From: Lepidostoma basale | Lineage: Eukaryota; Arthropoda; Insecta; Trichoptera; Lepidostomatidae | NCBI GenBank assembly: GCA_022606425.2 | Contig: JAHDVF020000892.1 | Location: 806,001-870,000, forward strand | Direction of reading: 5' to 3' | DNA length: 64,000 bases | Shown here: positions 1 through 11,799 of the stretch, piece by piece | Layout of the letters: each line of letters starts with the position of its first letter | Position numbering within the stretch: the first letter of the stretch is position 1 | The notes under the pieces: generated by a model | What the model was told of the DNA's origin: nothing | Seen by the model: the letters and a program-made list of their open reading frames with translations, nothing else | Database searches by the model: none | Made by a program: the position numbers and the translations under genes

Positions 1-140
1 TGAGATTCTGTCGTACATCGTTCTACCACACAAACGTCTTAGGCACCTCATTTCTACTGCCTTTATTCTGCCTTCCTTCTTCTTCCTTCTACTGCCAGTT
101 CCATGCTTCGCTTCCATACATAAGGGTTGGGAGCCGGCGG
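1..140 (-). mobile_element. RTE-A LINE fragment, cut by window start
   Basis: Minus-strand coding of the MYGSEAWNWQ region (reverse of TTCCATGCTTCGCTTCCATA at 100-121) and the downstream MRSLRRMCGRTIYDRI part. The rest lies outside. Confidence 0.8.
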
Positions 141-284
141 GAGGTTAGGAACGGCCATTTTCGCTTTCATTGATAAATTATGCTTTGACCAAAAAATTAA
201 TTTTGTGAGTGTTCATTATTCTATTTATTCAAATAAATAAATAAATGTCACTTGACTACTTTTTAGAATTGAAAAATCAGGGAA

Positions 285-462
285 CCAACTAACTAACTAA
301 CTAACTAAGCATCATGCCGTCTCTCCGAAGGGGTAGGCAGAAAGAATTGACTGCCACACTTTTCTTTCCTGACATATTTCTCTCGATTCCTCAACATTCA
401 TACATCGTGTCATGCACGCGCGTCGATTTCTCTGACTCCTCACGTGGCCGACATTCAATAAG
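285..462 (-). mobile_element. RTE-A LINE 3' end
   Basis: ACTAACTAACTAACTAA tail, the GCCGTCTCTCCGAAGGGGTA block and reverse-coded HVRSQRNRRACMTRCMNVEES. Only the last 180 bases of the element. Confidence 0.9.
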
Positions 463-779
463 GGAACTATAAATAAAGTATTAGACAAATAATAATTTGA
501 AAGACACATGAATTCGTGGAAATGTATCTATAAAATGTGTGTATTGGACCGGTGTGCGACGCTGGTGTAATGGTCAAGTGTGAGTTGCTGGGAGACGGAA
601 GAACACTCCACAAGGCGCTAACGAGTGACTGACAAAATGTGCGTACATTCAAGGAATTTAAGAATACATTTGTTCATATTTAGCAACACTACAGACCTAT
701 GGTAGGAATAATATATTTTGAATCCTGTGTGAATTTAAACCGTCTTATCAGTAAATTAGTGACGTTAAATATAAATATT

Positions 780-1095
780 TTTAAACACTTTGTTTTTTGA
801 ATGTATACAAATACTTGTAGACGAATACTGGATTTTACCCATTACGGGTGTATTAATCATTAAGAATTTATTTTATCTCAATAGAGAAGAAAATGTAAAT
901 TATTTGGAAACAGAATATGGTGGTCGAGGCGTTTACATGACTTATGACCTGTCATTGGTTGGGTTAAGCGATCGCTTTATGTAATACAACATTCCCCATT
1001 TCGCCCTTCTACGAACACCACCATACTCTGTTTCCAAATGATTTACATCTTCGTCTCTATTGAGATAAATCAATTCTTAAATATTTTTTAATTTA
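780..1095. mobile_element. SINE-2 copy with head module and inverted partner
   Basis: Head (ACAAATACTTGTAGACGAAT, ACCCATTACGGGTG), body from TATCTCAATAGAGAAGAAAA, and then from about 1005 an inverse of the body start (TACATCTTCGTCTCTATTGA). Hairpin arms are about 65 bases. Confidence 0.8.
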
Positions 1096-1124
1096 TAAGC
1101 TAAACAAATCATAGCGCCTTTTCT

Positions 1125-1640
1125 CCGGAAGGGTAGGCAGAGAGATCTGAAAACCTGAAATACCTCTCTATTTCCTCCACATTCAAACAGTCATGAGTCA
1201 TGCACACACGTTGATTCTTTCGACTTCTAACATGGCCGACCTATCTAAAATTTAATTATTTTGGTCACGTCATGTTTTCCTCGATTCCTTACTTCATTCA
1301 CATCTTATTATTCTTGTTATTGTTCTTCTATCGGAGGTCGGACGACATCATGGCTATATTCAACCTTGATATAGCAGCACTAAACAGGTATGTTGTGCTG
1401 CAAACTGAATCATTTGCATAGTAAACGAATATTTTTTTAAGCATTATTTCGTCCATGTATTTCACATATCCAAACTAACGCACAAATCCTTTCGTAATTT
1501 CATGTATAATACTTTCATCCGTTCTCTAATACATTCCTTCCTGATATTATACCTCGTTTTACCACACATCCGCTCAAGAGAACTCATCTATTCAAAATGT
1601 ATTCTTCTCTCATCCTTCTTCTGCCAGTTCTATTTTCTAG
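1125..1640 (-). mobile_element. RTE-A LINE fragment, decayed and interrupted
   Basis: The 3' end (1125-1310) and the upstream C-terminal region (1445-1640) are separated by about 130 unrelated bases. The family motifs are recognisable but carry many changes. Confidence 0.65.
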
Positions 1641-2224
1641 GGTGTAGAAATGTCTTATGCATGATGAATTTTTATAATTATTAATAATACTAGAATGTCT
1701 AATATTTAAAAAGTGAATATATGTATACTTTTGCGATTATTACGGGGTTTAAAAACACATAATGTTGTGCCTTGAAAGAAAGGCTTAAAAATCGTGCATT
1801 TTTATAGATGGTTGTGAGAACCATCCCCAACCCCCGCTTCCGATAAGCGGACTTACAAAGCGCTAAGCCCCTGCAAGAAGATTCATTGCTTTTCTGTAGT
1901 TGGTGCTCTGTTTTTATCGATGTAATTACAGATGACAAATTGTCTCCCACCTGAACCGAGGGGGTGACGTCGCAGCATCCAGGGAAATCATAAATCTTCC
2001 GCGTGCTAAATACCTTTATCAGTGCTTCGGGGAAAATTAAAATTCTGCAAAGAAAACATAATAATTCTTCCATTGAATAATTTAGAAAAAATACCAATTT
2101 AAGCAGAAAAATAATATTGCTGATTAATTATACTTCCGGTTCCAAGGGCAAATATCGCACGCTTAATAGTAAACTGACCGATTATGGTTTAGGTCATAAT
2201 TGAATTAAAATTAGACAGAGGCTT

Positions 2225-2325
2225 GTGTTAACGCTATCCATATATTTTTCACAATGTTAACGCTACCATTTGTACGTACGATATTCGTTCACAATGTTAA
2301 CGCTATCCATTCGTACGTGTTTTTC
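2225..2325. repeat. Short imperfect tandem repeat
   Basis: Three imperfect units built around TTCACAATGTTAACGCTA and CCATTYGTACG. No gene or element recognised. Confidence 0.6.
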
Positions 2326-2429
2326 GACTGTTTTTGTTAAAACCCCGACTCATGTCAGATTGAGCAAAACTTGCTTTTTTTTAGTTCAGTCAGTGTTCTA
2401 TTAAGCGTGCGATATGTAGATGTACCCGC

Positions 2430-3060
2430 TATCAATATAATATCAACCCATAGAACAGATCACAACCTTCAGGCATCTAGGCAATTCATCTGGTCGGATA
2501 CCTGGTCGGAGAAGCTGATCTGCGGGAAGAAATACAAGTCCAAGTCAACAAGGCAGTTGCAATATCTCTGGTGCTCTAAACTCCACAATATGGAAAAACA
2601 AAGACATGGCCATTAAAAGTAAGATGAGAATCTTTAAAACCTCAGTAAGACCAATAATAACACATGGTGTTGAAGCAAGAGTAGATACAGTCAGGATCAA
2701 ACAAGTTTTGATGACTTCAGATATGAATACATTGAGGACGAAAGCAGGCAATACTAGAGATCGTGTGAGGAACACCAAAATTCAATAGATATGTGAGGCT
2801 GAAGATATTATAAGGTGGAGTGGACAGCGAAAGAGGGACTGGCACGGTCATGTCTAAAGAATGGATACCACCAGACTCCTTTATATTGCACTACATAATC
2901 AGCCTCACGGGACTTGTTTTCGTGGAAGACCACCTAAAAGATGGAAAGAAATGTGGAAATCCACCTCACAGAAGGAGCAACTCTCTGGAGAAAAGACCAC
3001 ATAGGTCTACAGCAAGGAATAAGAAGAATATAATATCATACCAAATCTAATGCGATGGAA
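2430..3060 (+). mobile_element. RTE-B LINE C-terminal fragment
   Basis: Broken frames encode MAIKSKMRIFKTSVRPIIT, NTRDRVRNTKI and then the domain ending in RGRPP-like and RWKE-like motifs. This is the usual C-terminal part of endonuclease/reverse-transcriptase LINEs. It shares the block GCCTCACGGGACTTG with 12185-12305. Confidence 0.7.
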
Positions 3061-3114
3061 AAGTGCGATATAATAATATAAATCATCAATCAGAGAGAGA
3101 GTAAAATTCAAAGA

Positions 3115-3400
3115 GAAGTAAAATACAGAGTGGATTGGATACGGTCATGTGTGCAGAAGAGGCATGGACCACATCGTCCAAAAAGCTCTACAACTATACG
3201 TGATAAGGAGAGGACCGGATGGACCACGGGCAATCTGGCTATCAACCGTCAAAAACGACATGGAATTGCTGCAGATCGACAGCGGGATAGCCCGAGGCAA
3301 GATATTGGGAAAGCTAACCTCAAATAAATGGGAAAGGGGTAGGAGAAAAGAAAAACGCTCAATCAGAAAAGTGGAGTTTCAGGCTGAGTAGAATTATTCC
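3115..3400 (+). mobile_element. LINE C-terminal tail fragment
   Basis: Frames give GHVCRRGMDHIVQKA and RRGPDGPRAIWLSTVKNDM, the cysteine-poor LINE tail with a GRP-like linker and W...VK-D motif. A related copy is at 47250-47480. The element class beyond non-LTR LINE is uncertain. Confidence 0.5.
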
Positions 3401-3644
3401 AAAATATTATAATATATATTTGTGCGTTATGTGTATTGCATATAATCAGGAGTCGTAGATTTTTTATAACATTCTAAAGTAAACATTTGACTAAATTAAT
3501 TTGAATAATACTCGTACATGCAAAGTTCAAATTAAATCAATATGTCATGTGCTCAGGAATCGTGTAAATTTAATATAAAGGTTTTGAAAATGATATAATC
3601 GTGGTATTTACGCACTCGAATATTGGAAATGAGAAGACTGCTAC

Positions 3645-4125
3645 AAACAAACAAACAAACCATCACGCCGTTTTCCCGCAGAGGTAGGCAGACAGAATGG
3701 ACCGCCACACTACTCTATCCTGGCAAACCTCTCTAGATTCCTCCACATTCGTACAGCGAGTCATACACGCACGTCGATTCTTCCGACTTCTAACATGACC
3801 AACCTTTAAAATTTTATGAATTTGGTCATGCCATGTTTTCCTCAGTCTGCCTCGACTCCGTACTCCATTTACATAATTAACGTATAATTTATTAACTATT
3901 CTTCTCCATCCATACGTTCCATATGTCCGCACCATCGCAGCGATCCTTTCATAATTTTGTTCATAAACCCTTCTTCCGCTCTACATTTCTTTCTTATGTC
4001 AGCATTTGAGATTCTGTCGTATATCGTTCTACCACACATACGTCTAAGGGACTTCATCTCTACCGCATTTATTCTGCTTTCATCCTTCTTATGCCAGTTC
4101 GGTGCTTCGCTTCCATACATTAGGT
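3645..4125 (-). mobile_element. RTE-A LINE 3' fragment, TTTG-tail subfamily
   Basis: Tail ACAAACAAACAAACAAACC, then CATCACGCCGTTTTCCCGCA and reverse-coded family motifs (RKTWHDQIHKILKVGHVRSR, ACMTRCTNVEESREVC, APNWHKKDESRINAVEMKSL) in two frames. Confidence 0.9.
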
Positions 4126-5059
4126 AAATAATATTAGAGAAGACTGCTAAATTTCCGGAAATGTGATAGTACAAGAAAAATGGTTGGTACACTGTTTATA
4201 TTTTCTTTAATTAATTGATTCAATATGGTTTTCATATATTTTTAATTCGTTGGCTACATCAATACGCTGTGTCTTGTACAAGAATCATAGCACAAGCACC
4301 CAATTATATAACGAAAATTGAAAAAATACTAAATATTAATTTACAATATATATTTAGTTTTATATCATTTTTTTTAATCTTCGGCCAGTTTCGACAGATC
4401 GCTGTCATCTTTTGGGTCAAAAAGTCAAGTCTAAAATACATTTTTATTGCCTTGTGAATATATAAATAAGAAGTGGGCGAAGTAATCACGAAATAAATAA
4501 TAGATACGTAAAGGGGTATTATCAGTCCTAATAAATACGAATATAACATTTATATATAAGACATCTTAGGACCTTTAAGTTATGAAGACAATTTATAGAA
4601 TCGGGTTTATTCCTTTTGCTGTCACAAAATATATTATAGAATAAAACAAAGTTGTTGACTTATATCGACCCTCCGAATGTTTTATTACATTATCCCAATA
4701 AATCAGCTTCCCTAATCTTCTACAAAAAGTACACGACCTTTCCAAGAAGGGCCACGACCTTTCACCTTTCCCGGGTGATGATACTCCCTCCATGCGGCTA
4801 TACTTAGTGTCCCGTGACAACCGACAATCTTGTATGATTCAATATTGATGACAATAATATTATTCAATACACACTTGGCGGACCCACATTTTTCTCTTGA
4901 TCTGATTTTTAACGATGCTCGTCGCGTAACCCAACCTTCATCAACAAAACTTAAAACTAAGGAGTTTTATATACAAAACAATAACAGATAATAGTTTTTG
5001 GCAAAGAAATTTTGATTAAATTCTTATCTTATCCCTAGACAAATTTTATTGTTCAAATG

Positions 5060-5550
5060 CCACAGAATGCAGATAATTATGCGCTTAAAAAGCGAACGTT
5101 ATACAATATATGTAATAGAATGATTATATGTTATATATGGAATGACTGCGAAACCTGGACTCTGAAAGTGAATGTAATAAACCGGTTGGAAGCGTTCGAG
5201 ATGTGGATATACCGCAGAATGCTCCGTATATCGTGGACCGATAGGGTCAGTAATGCAGACGTTGTGCAGAGAGCCAGAGCCAAAAGAAAGCTGTTGTCAA
5301 GTGTGAAAATTAGAAAGGTCTCATATTTGGGATCATCCTTCGACTGATATTAATGGGTAAAGTGGAGGGACGTTGGGGAGTTGGTAGAAGGCAGCTGGCC
5401 TGGCTGCAGAACATCAAAGAGTGGACAGGAATAACCAGAGTTCAGAACCTGTTCCAAATGGCGCAGGATAGAGATGCCTTTGATGCAGTGGTCGCCAACG
5501 TTGAGGGGACCACCACGGCACCGAAAGAGGAATACAATATATACTAAAAA
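5060..5550 (+). mobile_element. Non-LTR LINE C-terminal fragment (second RTE-like family)
   Basis: Frame 1 gives ETWTLKVNVINRLEAFEMWI and YRRMLRISWTDRVSNADVV. Frame 2 (5353-5547) gives GKVEGRWGVGRRQLAWLQNI and QDRDAFDAVVANV. These are well-known C-terminal LINE motifs, separated here by one frameshift. Confidence 0.8.
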
Positions 5551-5829
5551 AATAATCCTATGGAACTTTATGATTAGACACAAGCTTATATTTAAATTTG
5601 TTTAAGACATTGAAGAGCTAATATAGCTTTGTCATTGGTACAACACTATTAAGCATGATTTCTCGATCTGCCTTAATAGATATTCACAGAAAGGGAATTC
5701 ATCGCAGTACATATTATATTATAAATATAATAATATTCGTAAGTACTGTTAAATACAAAAGTCCCTATCGTCCAGCTGACAACATGTGCATAATCGAAAA
5801 TAACTATAATAATTCTATCATTGAATTTT

Positions 5830-6030
5830 AGATTTATTTTGTGGACGTTTTATTTACTAAGTGTGCGTTGGCGATGAGGTTTGCAACCCATCACACCACG
5901 TCACCCGCGGGGGCGAAAAGAGAAGGATGGAGTACCGCATCGGTTAAAATGTGTCAGTCCATTATTTCTGCCGACAACTTCGGGGAGACGGCGTGATGTT
6001 ATGTTAGTTTGTTAAGTACTGTTTGATAGA
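5830..6030 (+). mobile_element. Short non-autonomous element with RTE-A 3' tail (copy 1)
   Basis: A unit starting near GATTTATTTTGTGGACG, then GGCGATGAGGTTTGCAACCC, GGGGGCGAAAAGAGAAGGAT and finally the RTE-A end GTCAGTCCATTATTTCTGCC and GGGGAGACGGCGTGATG. The 5' half is not part of RTE-A, but the 3' end is. It occurs three times in the window with the same junction. Confidence 0.75.
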
Positions 6031-6169
6031 TTTTTTCTTTCAAATCCTTTGAATTTTTAAACCATTAGAAATTCATAGTTAAATTCATCTGAAATATAAT
6101 AATAAGTTTGATTAACCATAAAGAGGACACTCGAGTTTCCTTTACAGTGTTGGCTATGTGGTGGGACCT

Positions 6170-6485
6170 TTCATTACAACTTTTATTTTTTCACACAAAT
6201 GTTCCGCAGAGCGGTATTCGGCACCGGGTGTTATATGTTCAAGTTATCTGGAAACACATTTATCTTGCCGCCGTAAAGTAGAGGTTCGGTGTCCATTCCG
6301 TTATCTAGGCAATAGTTCCCTGGGCCGTACCTGCGTCGGTCAGGGCCGCTTGGAGCTGCCAAATCGTAAAATGCCCCACCCCATCACCCGCCCGATACCA
6401 CTACCCCGCCCCGGTGCCAAAATGAGAAAACGGAGGAAGTTTCCGAGAGCAAAAAGAATCATTGACGATGGATCGCCAAAATATA
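6170..6485. other. Unique higher-complexity block, possible conserved non-coding element
   Basis: Less AT-rich than its flanks, no copy elsewhere in the window and no convincing reading frame (the 114-codon frame over it resembles nothing I know). Contains C-rich CCCCACCCCATCACCCGCC at 6373-6391. Confidence 0.3.
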
Positions 6486-6849
6486 TACATTATTTTTTCT
6501 AAGCGTCATTTACAATTTTACGTAATAAAACTCGTATATTTCATGGTACGTGCATCAGTGGTTTCAACTTCCAATGTCGTCGAGTAAAAGAGTTTGTTAA
6601 TGTTGTAACACAAACCATATGTTTTTACATTTGAATAAATAGAAATATAATACATTTTATATTTTCACAACACTTTGTATTTAATAAGTACAGATGTGAG
6701 AATTTTATTGTTTAAAATTGTGCATCGTAAAAGTGTTGTGAAAATACAAAGTGTAATAATATTTATTTAAATGTGAATCCACAACACAAAGAGAAGGCGA
6801 ATATAGAAGAAATATGTTTTTACCGTTAATCTTTCACGTAACTGTTAAT

Positions 6850-7030
6850 TATTATAATTATTATTTTATTGAATCGTTCTTAACATCATGACAGCATGAG
6901 CCAAATCGATGTAAAGGGTATTATAGCTATCATAGTGATTCTCGTGACATGTGATAGGTAGCTAATCTATCGCCATTTAATTGTCACGTGAATTCTACAC
7001 CAGACCAAGGACAGTGTGACAATCACTGTA
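6850..7030 (-). mobile_element. SINE-1 (tRNA-derived), 5' truncated
   Basis: Family body GTCACGTGAATTCTACACCA, TGATAGGTAGCTAATCTATC, CATGAGCCAAATCGATGTAA and an AT-repeat tail. The tRNA-like head is missing. Confidence 0.85.
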
Positions 7031-8029
7031 TAACAAATTTCTGAATTAAATAATTATAACTATAACCCACGTTTCATATACGTAATCAGAAACAATAAAT
7101 TGTACAATCAACTGTAATCTATGATGGAATATTCTTTAATTTAGTAAGAACACGTTCAATTACTTAATATTTATGCTTTAAAATAATAAAGATATGCCAA
7201 CTTTCAAGGCACCGTTTTCGTACTGTAATCACCACAAGGGCACATTAAGACATGTTTTAAATCAAAATATGAATGCTGCATCTAATATTCACGATAAGAA
7301 ATTAATAACATTATAAACCAAATATACTAATCGGGTTTTAATTTGGGTTAACCTATCATACTTCATTTCGCATCAATGTATTTCTATAACTCTGACTCGC
7401 GGGTCGCAATGCGCAAGGAAAGACTTTTAACAAATATATTGCTCTCCTATTTTAACTCATCTGTCTGACTTATTCTATCTTAAGTTACGACGTAAAAATT
7501 TCATTACATTTACCGTTTATCACAACAGTATCGCATTGCAATCATTCACACTAGACACATCGTATTAAAAACCGGTATATTATATAAACTTTTCTCATTT
7601 CACTGCTTCTTTACCTATTTAACCATATAATTTTACTACTCTGCAAGAGACGAAAATAACAAAGTTTGGCGGTCAATCCTCTCCGCTTATTCATTTCAAT
7701 AAAATAGCTATAACGTTGTGGTTTTGTTCCACAGGAATTATAATATGACATCATTTTTAAAATCTCGAATATGTGTTTGGAAAAATTTTAATGCTTTAAG
7801 TTGAGCGAATCTTACATAAAACGTAATTTACGATTGAAGAAAGGAAGAGACATAACAGGGGAGAAATCTGGGCGAGATAGAAGCGAAGAGCTAAGAAGTG
7901 TGAACAGGGGCGGACTACTTACCGTATATGAAAATGCATTTAAATTGAACAAAGAAGCCGAAGAAAAGAACCGAGTTCCACAGCAATAATCAAATAATGA
8001 CTAAATAAATGCTATATATAATAGTATTT

Positions 8030-8720
8030 GATATTAATAAAAACTTTTTTTAGTCTCATGGTGTTTTATGAGATCGGTGCGTTCTTTTTGCTAGGATATA
8101 ATAAACAAATCATTTTTTTTAAATAATTTTCTTAAAAGACATTACAAAGCGGAAAATGTTTAAGGCATAAATAATGTCCTAGTAACGCGAAACACGCCAC
8201 TTCCATATAAAAAAAATTATATTATTGAAAACGTCTATAGAAGATTCATTATATTTCATACGAATGAAATGTTTCGCCTTGCTAAGGAATTAACTAATGT
8301 TTGATAATTTTGTTGAAACAAACATTTGATACTGCTCTAGTAAGGCGAAACATGTCTTTTCTTACATAATATAATAAAACTTATAGAAAACAGGCGTTTC
8401 CGCTAATATATATAATTTAATATGGAGTTATAATACACTATAATTTATGAAACAAAATTACTAAATCTTCTAGAAAAACTGACGTTTTCGTCAATATTTC
8501 ATACTTAACAGTTCAGTTTTACAAGACAGTTACAGAAACAAATGCAATCTTAAGTTTAAAATACTTTGGGATACCATAGTAATCAAATCAAATCAAAAGG
8601 CGAAACACGCCATTCAGATAAAATATAATAAAACTTCTAGGAAACAGACGTTTTCATTCATATCAATTATAAAATTTCAATAAGTAACGTAAAACAATAG
8701 TTAAAAGGTATCACATTAAG
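8030..8720. repeat. Cluster of foldback-repeat copies (AAGGCGAAAC type)
   Basis: At least three partial copies of a dispersed unit with AAGGCGAAACATGTC, ATAATAAAACTTCTAGAAAA and TTTTCATTCRTATTAATT in both orientations. Other copies are at 19755-19880, 29770-29890, 34155-34250, 44590-44700, 50815-50965, 53700-53850 and 58165-58225. No coding capacity; probably a non-autonomous element. Confidence 0.6.
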
Positions 8721-9339
8721 GCTTAATGTGGACAAAACTGCAAAAGGGCAAAAAAAACTTATGAAAATTGAAAAATTATAGGCTTTCTAGTTATTTAATA
8801 AGAAAGAGGGATGTGATGTTACTCGAAGGGAGCCAAAAGTTTCAGTCCAGCCCTGAGTATGACGCAAAGGAGGTTAGGCAAGGAGGTAAGCTCCCGGAAT
8901 GTTTTCTAAAGAATTTTTAAAAGGCCAGAATACAGGAAATGAAAATTCCTTATTAATAAAGAAATAATTTGAATTTCTTAAGGCTTCCGATAATTTACAT
9001 TCGAAGAATTTCCAGTCATATTTTTAATAAAAAAAGTTTCCCCGGATTAAGTCCAAAGATAATAAAGTGTTTGCGTTTGAGAAATAATGTTCCTAAAAAT
9101 GAAATATTCACTTCAATCACTTTGGGAACATTTTGCACCCCTAGCGCAACTTCTAAAGATTATTTTACTTACGACAATTAACAAAGGGCTTGTCTTCTAT
9201 TCATGTCTATATATATCACATGCTTGTATTCGTTCATATGAAGAAACGTATAAATGAAAGAAACGTATATAGAAACGTAAGTATATTTCATTTACTTATC
9301 GAATCGTTTGGATTATTATGAATGACTTCTTATGTTTAT

Positions 9340-9600
9340 TTATTACTTTTATTATTATTATTATTTTGTTGAATCGCTCTTTAGATCATGACAGCATGAG
9401 TCAAATCGATGTAAAGGCTATTATAGTGATTCTCGTGACATTTGATAGGTCGCTAATATATCCCCATTTTATTGTCACGTGAATTCTACCCCAGACCAAA
9501 GGCAGTGTCACAATCACACTGCCCTCGCCGGGAATCGAACCCGGATCTTTCGGGATGGCAGTCAATGCACTTACCACTCGGGCACGAAGGTCGTCTCTTA
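9340..9600 (-). mobile_element. SINE-1 (tRNA-derived), near full length
   Basis: Read on the minus strand: tRNA-like head with A box (GTGCCCGAGTGGTAAGTGC) and B box (GGGTTCGATTCCCGG), then the body ending ATGTAAAGAGCGATTCAAC and a (TAA)n tail. About 250 bases; the best reference copy here. Confidence 0.92.
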
Positions 9601-9674
9601 GCTCAATTTATCTCAACATGTTTCTAATATTTTATTTATCTATTAAGGGGCACAAACAGGGGTTTCCAAAACTA

Positions 9675-10030
9675 ATTAACCATCACATCGTCTCCCCGGA
9701 TGGATAGGCATAAGGATGGAATACAACATATTTTGTCCTGACACACTACTCTCGCTTCCATTACATTCATACACCGTCTTATACATGCACGTCGTTTTTT
9801 CCGACATGACCAATATTTAATATTAGATTGATTTTATAGCCTCACGTTTTCCTCGGTCTTCCTCTATTTCTAGTTCCATTCACGTCGTTTACATATACAT
9901 TCTTCGACATTCTGTCTTTGGATGTGTCCAAACTATCTGAATGATCCGCTTCATAATTTAATTCATAACACTTTCATTCGCACTGTATTTAACACTCTAT
10001 TGTAAACAAATTTACACACATTTGTCTAAG
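9675..10030 (-). mobile_element. RTE-A LINE 3' fragment, decayed
   Basis: CATCACATCGTCTCCCCGG and reverse-coded remnants of the C-terminal domain up to about 10030. Many substitutions. Confidence 0.7.
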
Positions 10031-10294
10031 GGATTACAATATATAATATATAAAAACACATAGAAAAAATATAATAAGGCCAATTATATATATTACCAGT
10101 AATATAATTTAATAGAATAATAAATAATACAGACTAATGAAATAAAATCAAAGAAAATACAAACAAAATATTTTAAAGAGTAATATATAATATCCATAGC
10201 TTTATTATCGGAATATTGTAGAATAATATTTTTTAAAACGATCATACACCTGCTAAGTATATGGAAATAATTATTTATATCATATATTAAATAT

Positions 10295-10905
10295 ACGAAT
10301 GGATGAGAGTAGAATGGTTAAATAGTTGTACACAAGCAGCGTGAGTGGAAAAAGAAGCCGAGGACGATCGAAGAAAAACATGGCATGACCAAATTAATCA
10401 ATTACTAAAAGGCGGTCACATTCGAAGTCGGAATAATCGACGTGCGTGCATGGTACGATGTATGAATGTAGAGGAAGACCGAGAGGTATGCCAGGACAGA
10501 GCATTGTGGCGATCCATCCTGTCAAATCAAATCAAATCAGTGTATTAACTCAAAAGACATTACAAACAGGAAAATGTTTAAGGCATCTATTAAGTACAGG
10601 TAAAATATTATAAAAATACAACAAAGTACCAGGAACGCATTAGAGATGGTTCGACATTAGACAAGATACTTTCTAAAGTCAAGAGTATTGTCCCCTGAAC
10701 GTACCTTCACTAATATAAAAGACGTCGATCTCCGAGGAGACCGCGTTCAGCAGACTAATTGCTCTTCCCACCGGTGTCACCAGAGGCAGATTGGCTCTGG
10801 TGGCCGGTTGGTAAAACAATCTGTGCTGTCGCTGCCGGAGAATCTATCTCTGCCTACTCCTCCGGGGAAATGGTGTGATGGTTTGTTTATATTATATCAT
10901 CATAT
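10295..10905 (+). mobile_element. RTE-A LINE 3' fragment, split by CR1
   Basis: Left part 10295-10519 codes KTWHDQINQLLKGGHIRSRN and RRACMVRCMNVEEDREVCQD. The right part 10858-10905 has CTGCCTACTCCTCCGGGG and the GGTTTG tail. The 340-base CR1 piece between them is younger. Confidence 0.88.
10520..10857 (-). mobile_element. CR1/Jockey-type LINE 3' fragment inside an RTE-A copy
   Basis: Closely related to the fragment at 14605-15140 (shared AAAGACGTCGATCTCCGAGG block). Its tail at 10520-10540 is TCAAATCAAATCAAATCA on the plus strand. Flanking RTE-A sequence stops at GCGATCCATCCTG and resumes at CTGCCTACTCCTCCGGGG, so this CR1 is younger than that RTE-A copy. Confidence 0.85.
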
Positions 10906-11214
10906 ATATACTTAAACGAGTTTATATTATATTTTGTTGTTTATTTGAATAATTCGTGGCAAAACATGGCGATATAAATGAGTAATTTATAACCCGCTTA
11001 ATGCTTTAAGTTAACTGAAAAAACTTACTTTCGATTTTTATTTTGTTTATATTATAGTAATTAAGACGATAAAAAAACGAATTCTACTTTTCAGAGGGCA
11101 AGCTATCGTTATCGATAATTCAAAATCACGTGGTAATATATTGTACTCGTATATAAGCAAGCACGCTCATGAGCAATAAGCATTTAGGGTAATCAATTAT
11201 ATAAATGCATCGCT

Positions 11215-11295
11215 ACAATCCAATTAGTTCCCGGTAATCGAACCTCACGCCATCCAGCGGTACAGCCATATAACTACTTGTCACGCTCTGGTGGA
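11215..11295 (-). repeat. tRNA-like fragment, possible SINE head
   Basis: The minus strand has GAGGTTCGATTACCGGG (B-box-like) about 40 bases after TATGGCTGTACCGC. It does not fold as a proper tRNA and no known SINE body follows. Confidence 0.3.
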
Positions 11296-11799
11296 AAATT
11301 CACAAAATTCACACTCGTTTGGGTAGAAATTGATTAAACCGGGCCGCCGATCGGTTAGGATTATGCCCAACATTAGTGATACGATGAAATATTATATAAT
11401 TGTATCTTCATCTATTTATATTTCCACATCGGAACAACGCAACATGCGATTTAGTGATGAGAGGATAAATAGTTTTAACGATTTAATCGAGATCTCGTTG
11501 CGTTATACCAAAGAAAAATAATTTTAAATAAACTGTAGATTTATTCAATACAACATACCTGATTTAAATATTGATTGCGATTTCTAAACATTGATTTTAT
11601 TATAAATAAATGCACATTTGTCACAGGTTAAACATAATCTGATTAGTTTTATTAAAAATAGCGTTTTTATTTAAAATCGTAAAAGACTATAATATGTATT
11701 ATTTTAACAAATTCGACTGTGGCCAATAGTAGGAAAAACAAAAAACTACCTGGCGCTCCGCCATTTTTGATTATTTTTGTAAGTTATATATTTTTTTAT

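Noticed and set aside
6158..6502. 114-codon protein gene
   Set aside because: No start context, no domain and no splice signals, and it lies inside a tutl intron on the opposite strand; better explained as non-coding.
9530..9600. tRNA genes at the SINE-1 heads
   Set aside because: A and B boxes are present but the sequence does not form a complete cloverleaf, and it is always followed by the same SINE body in several copies.
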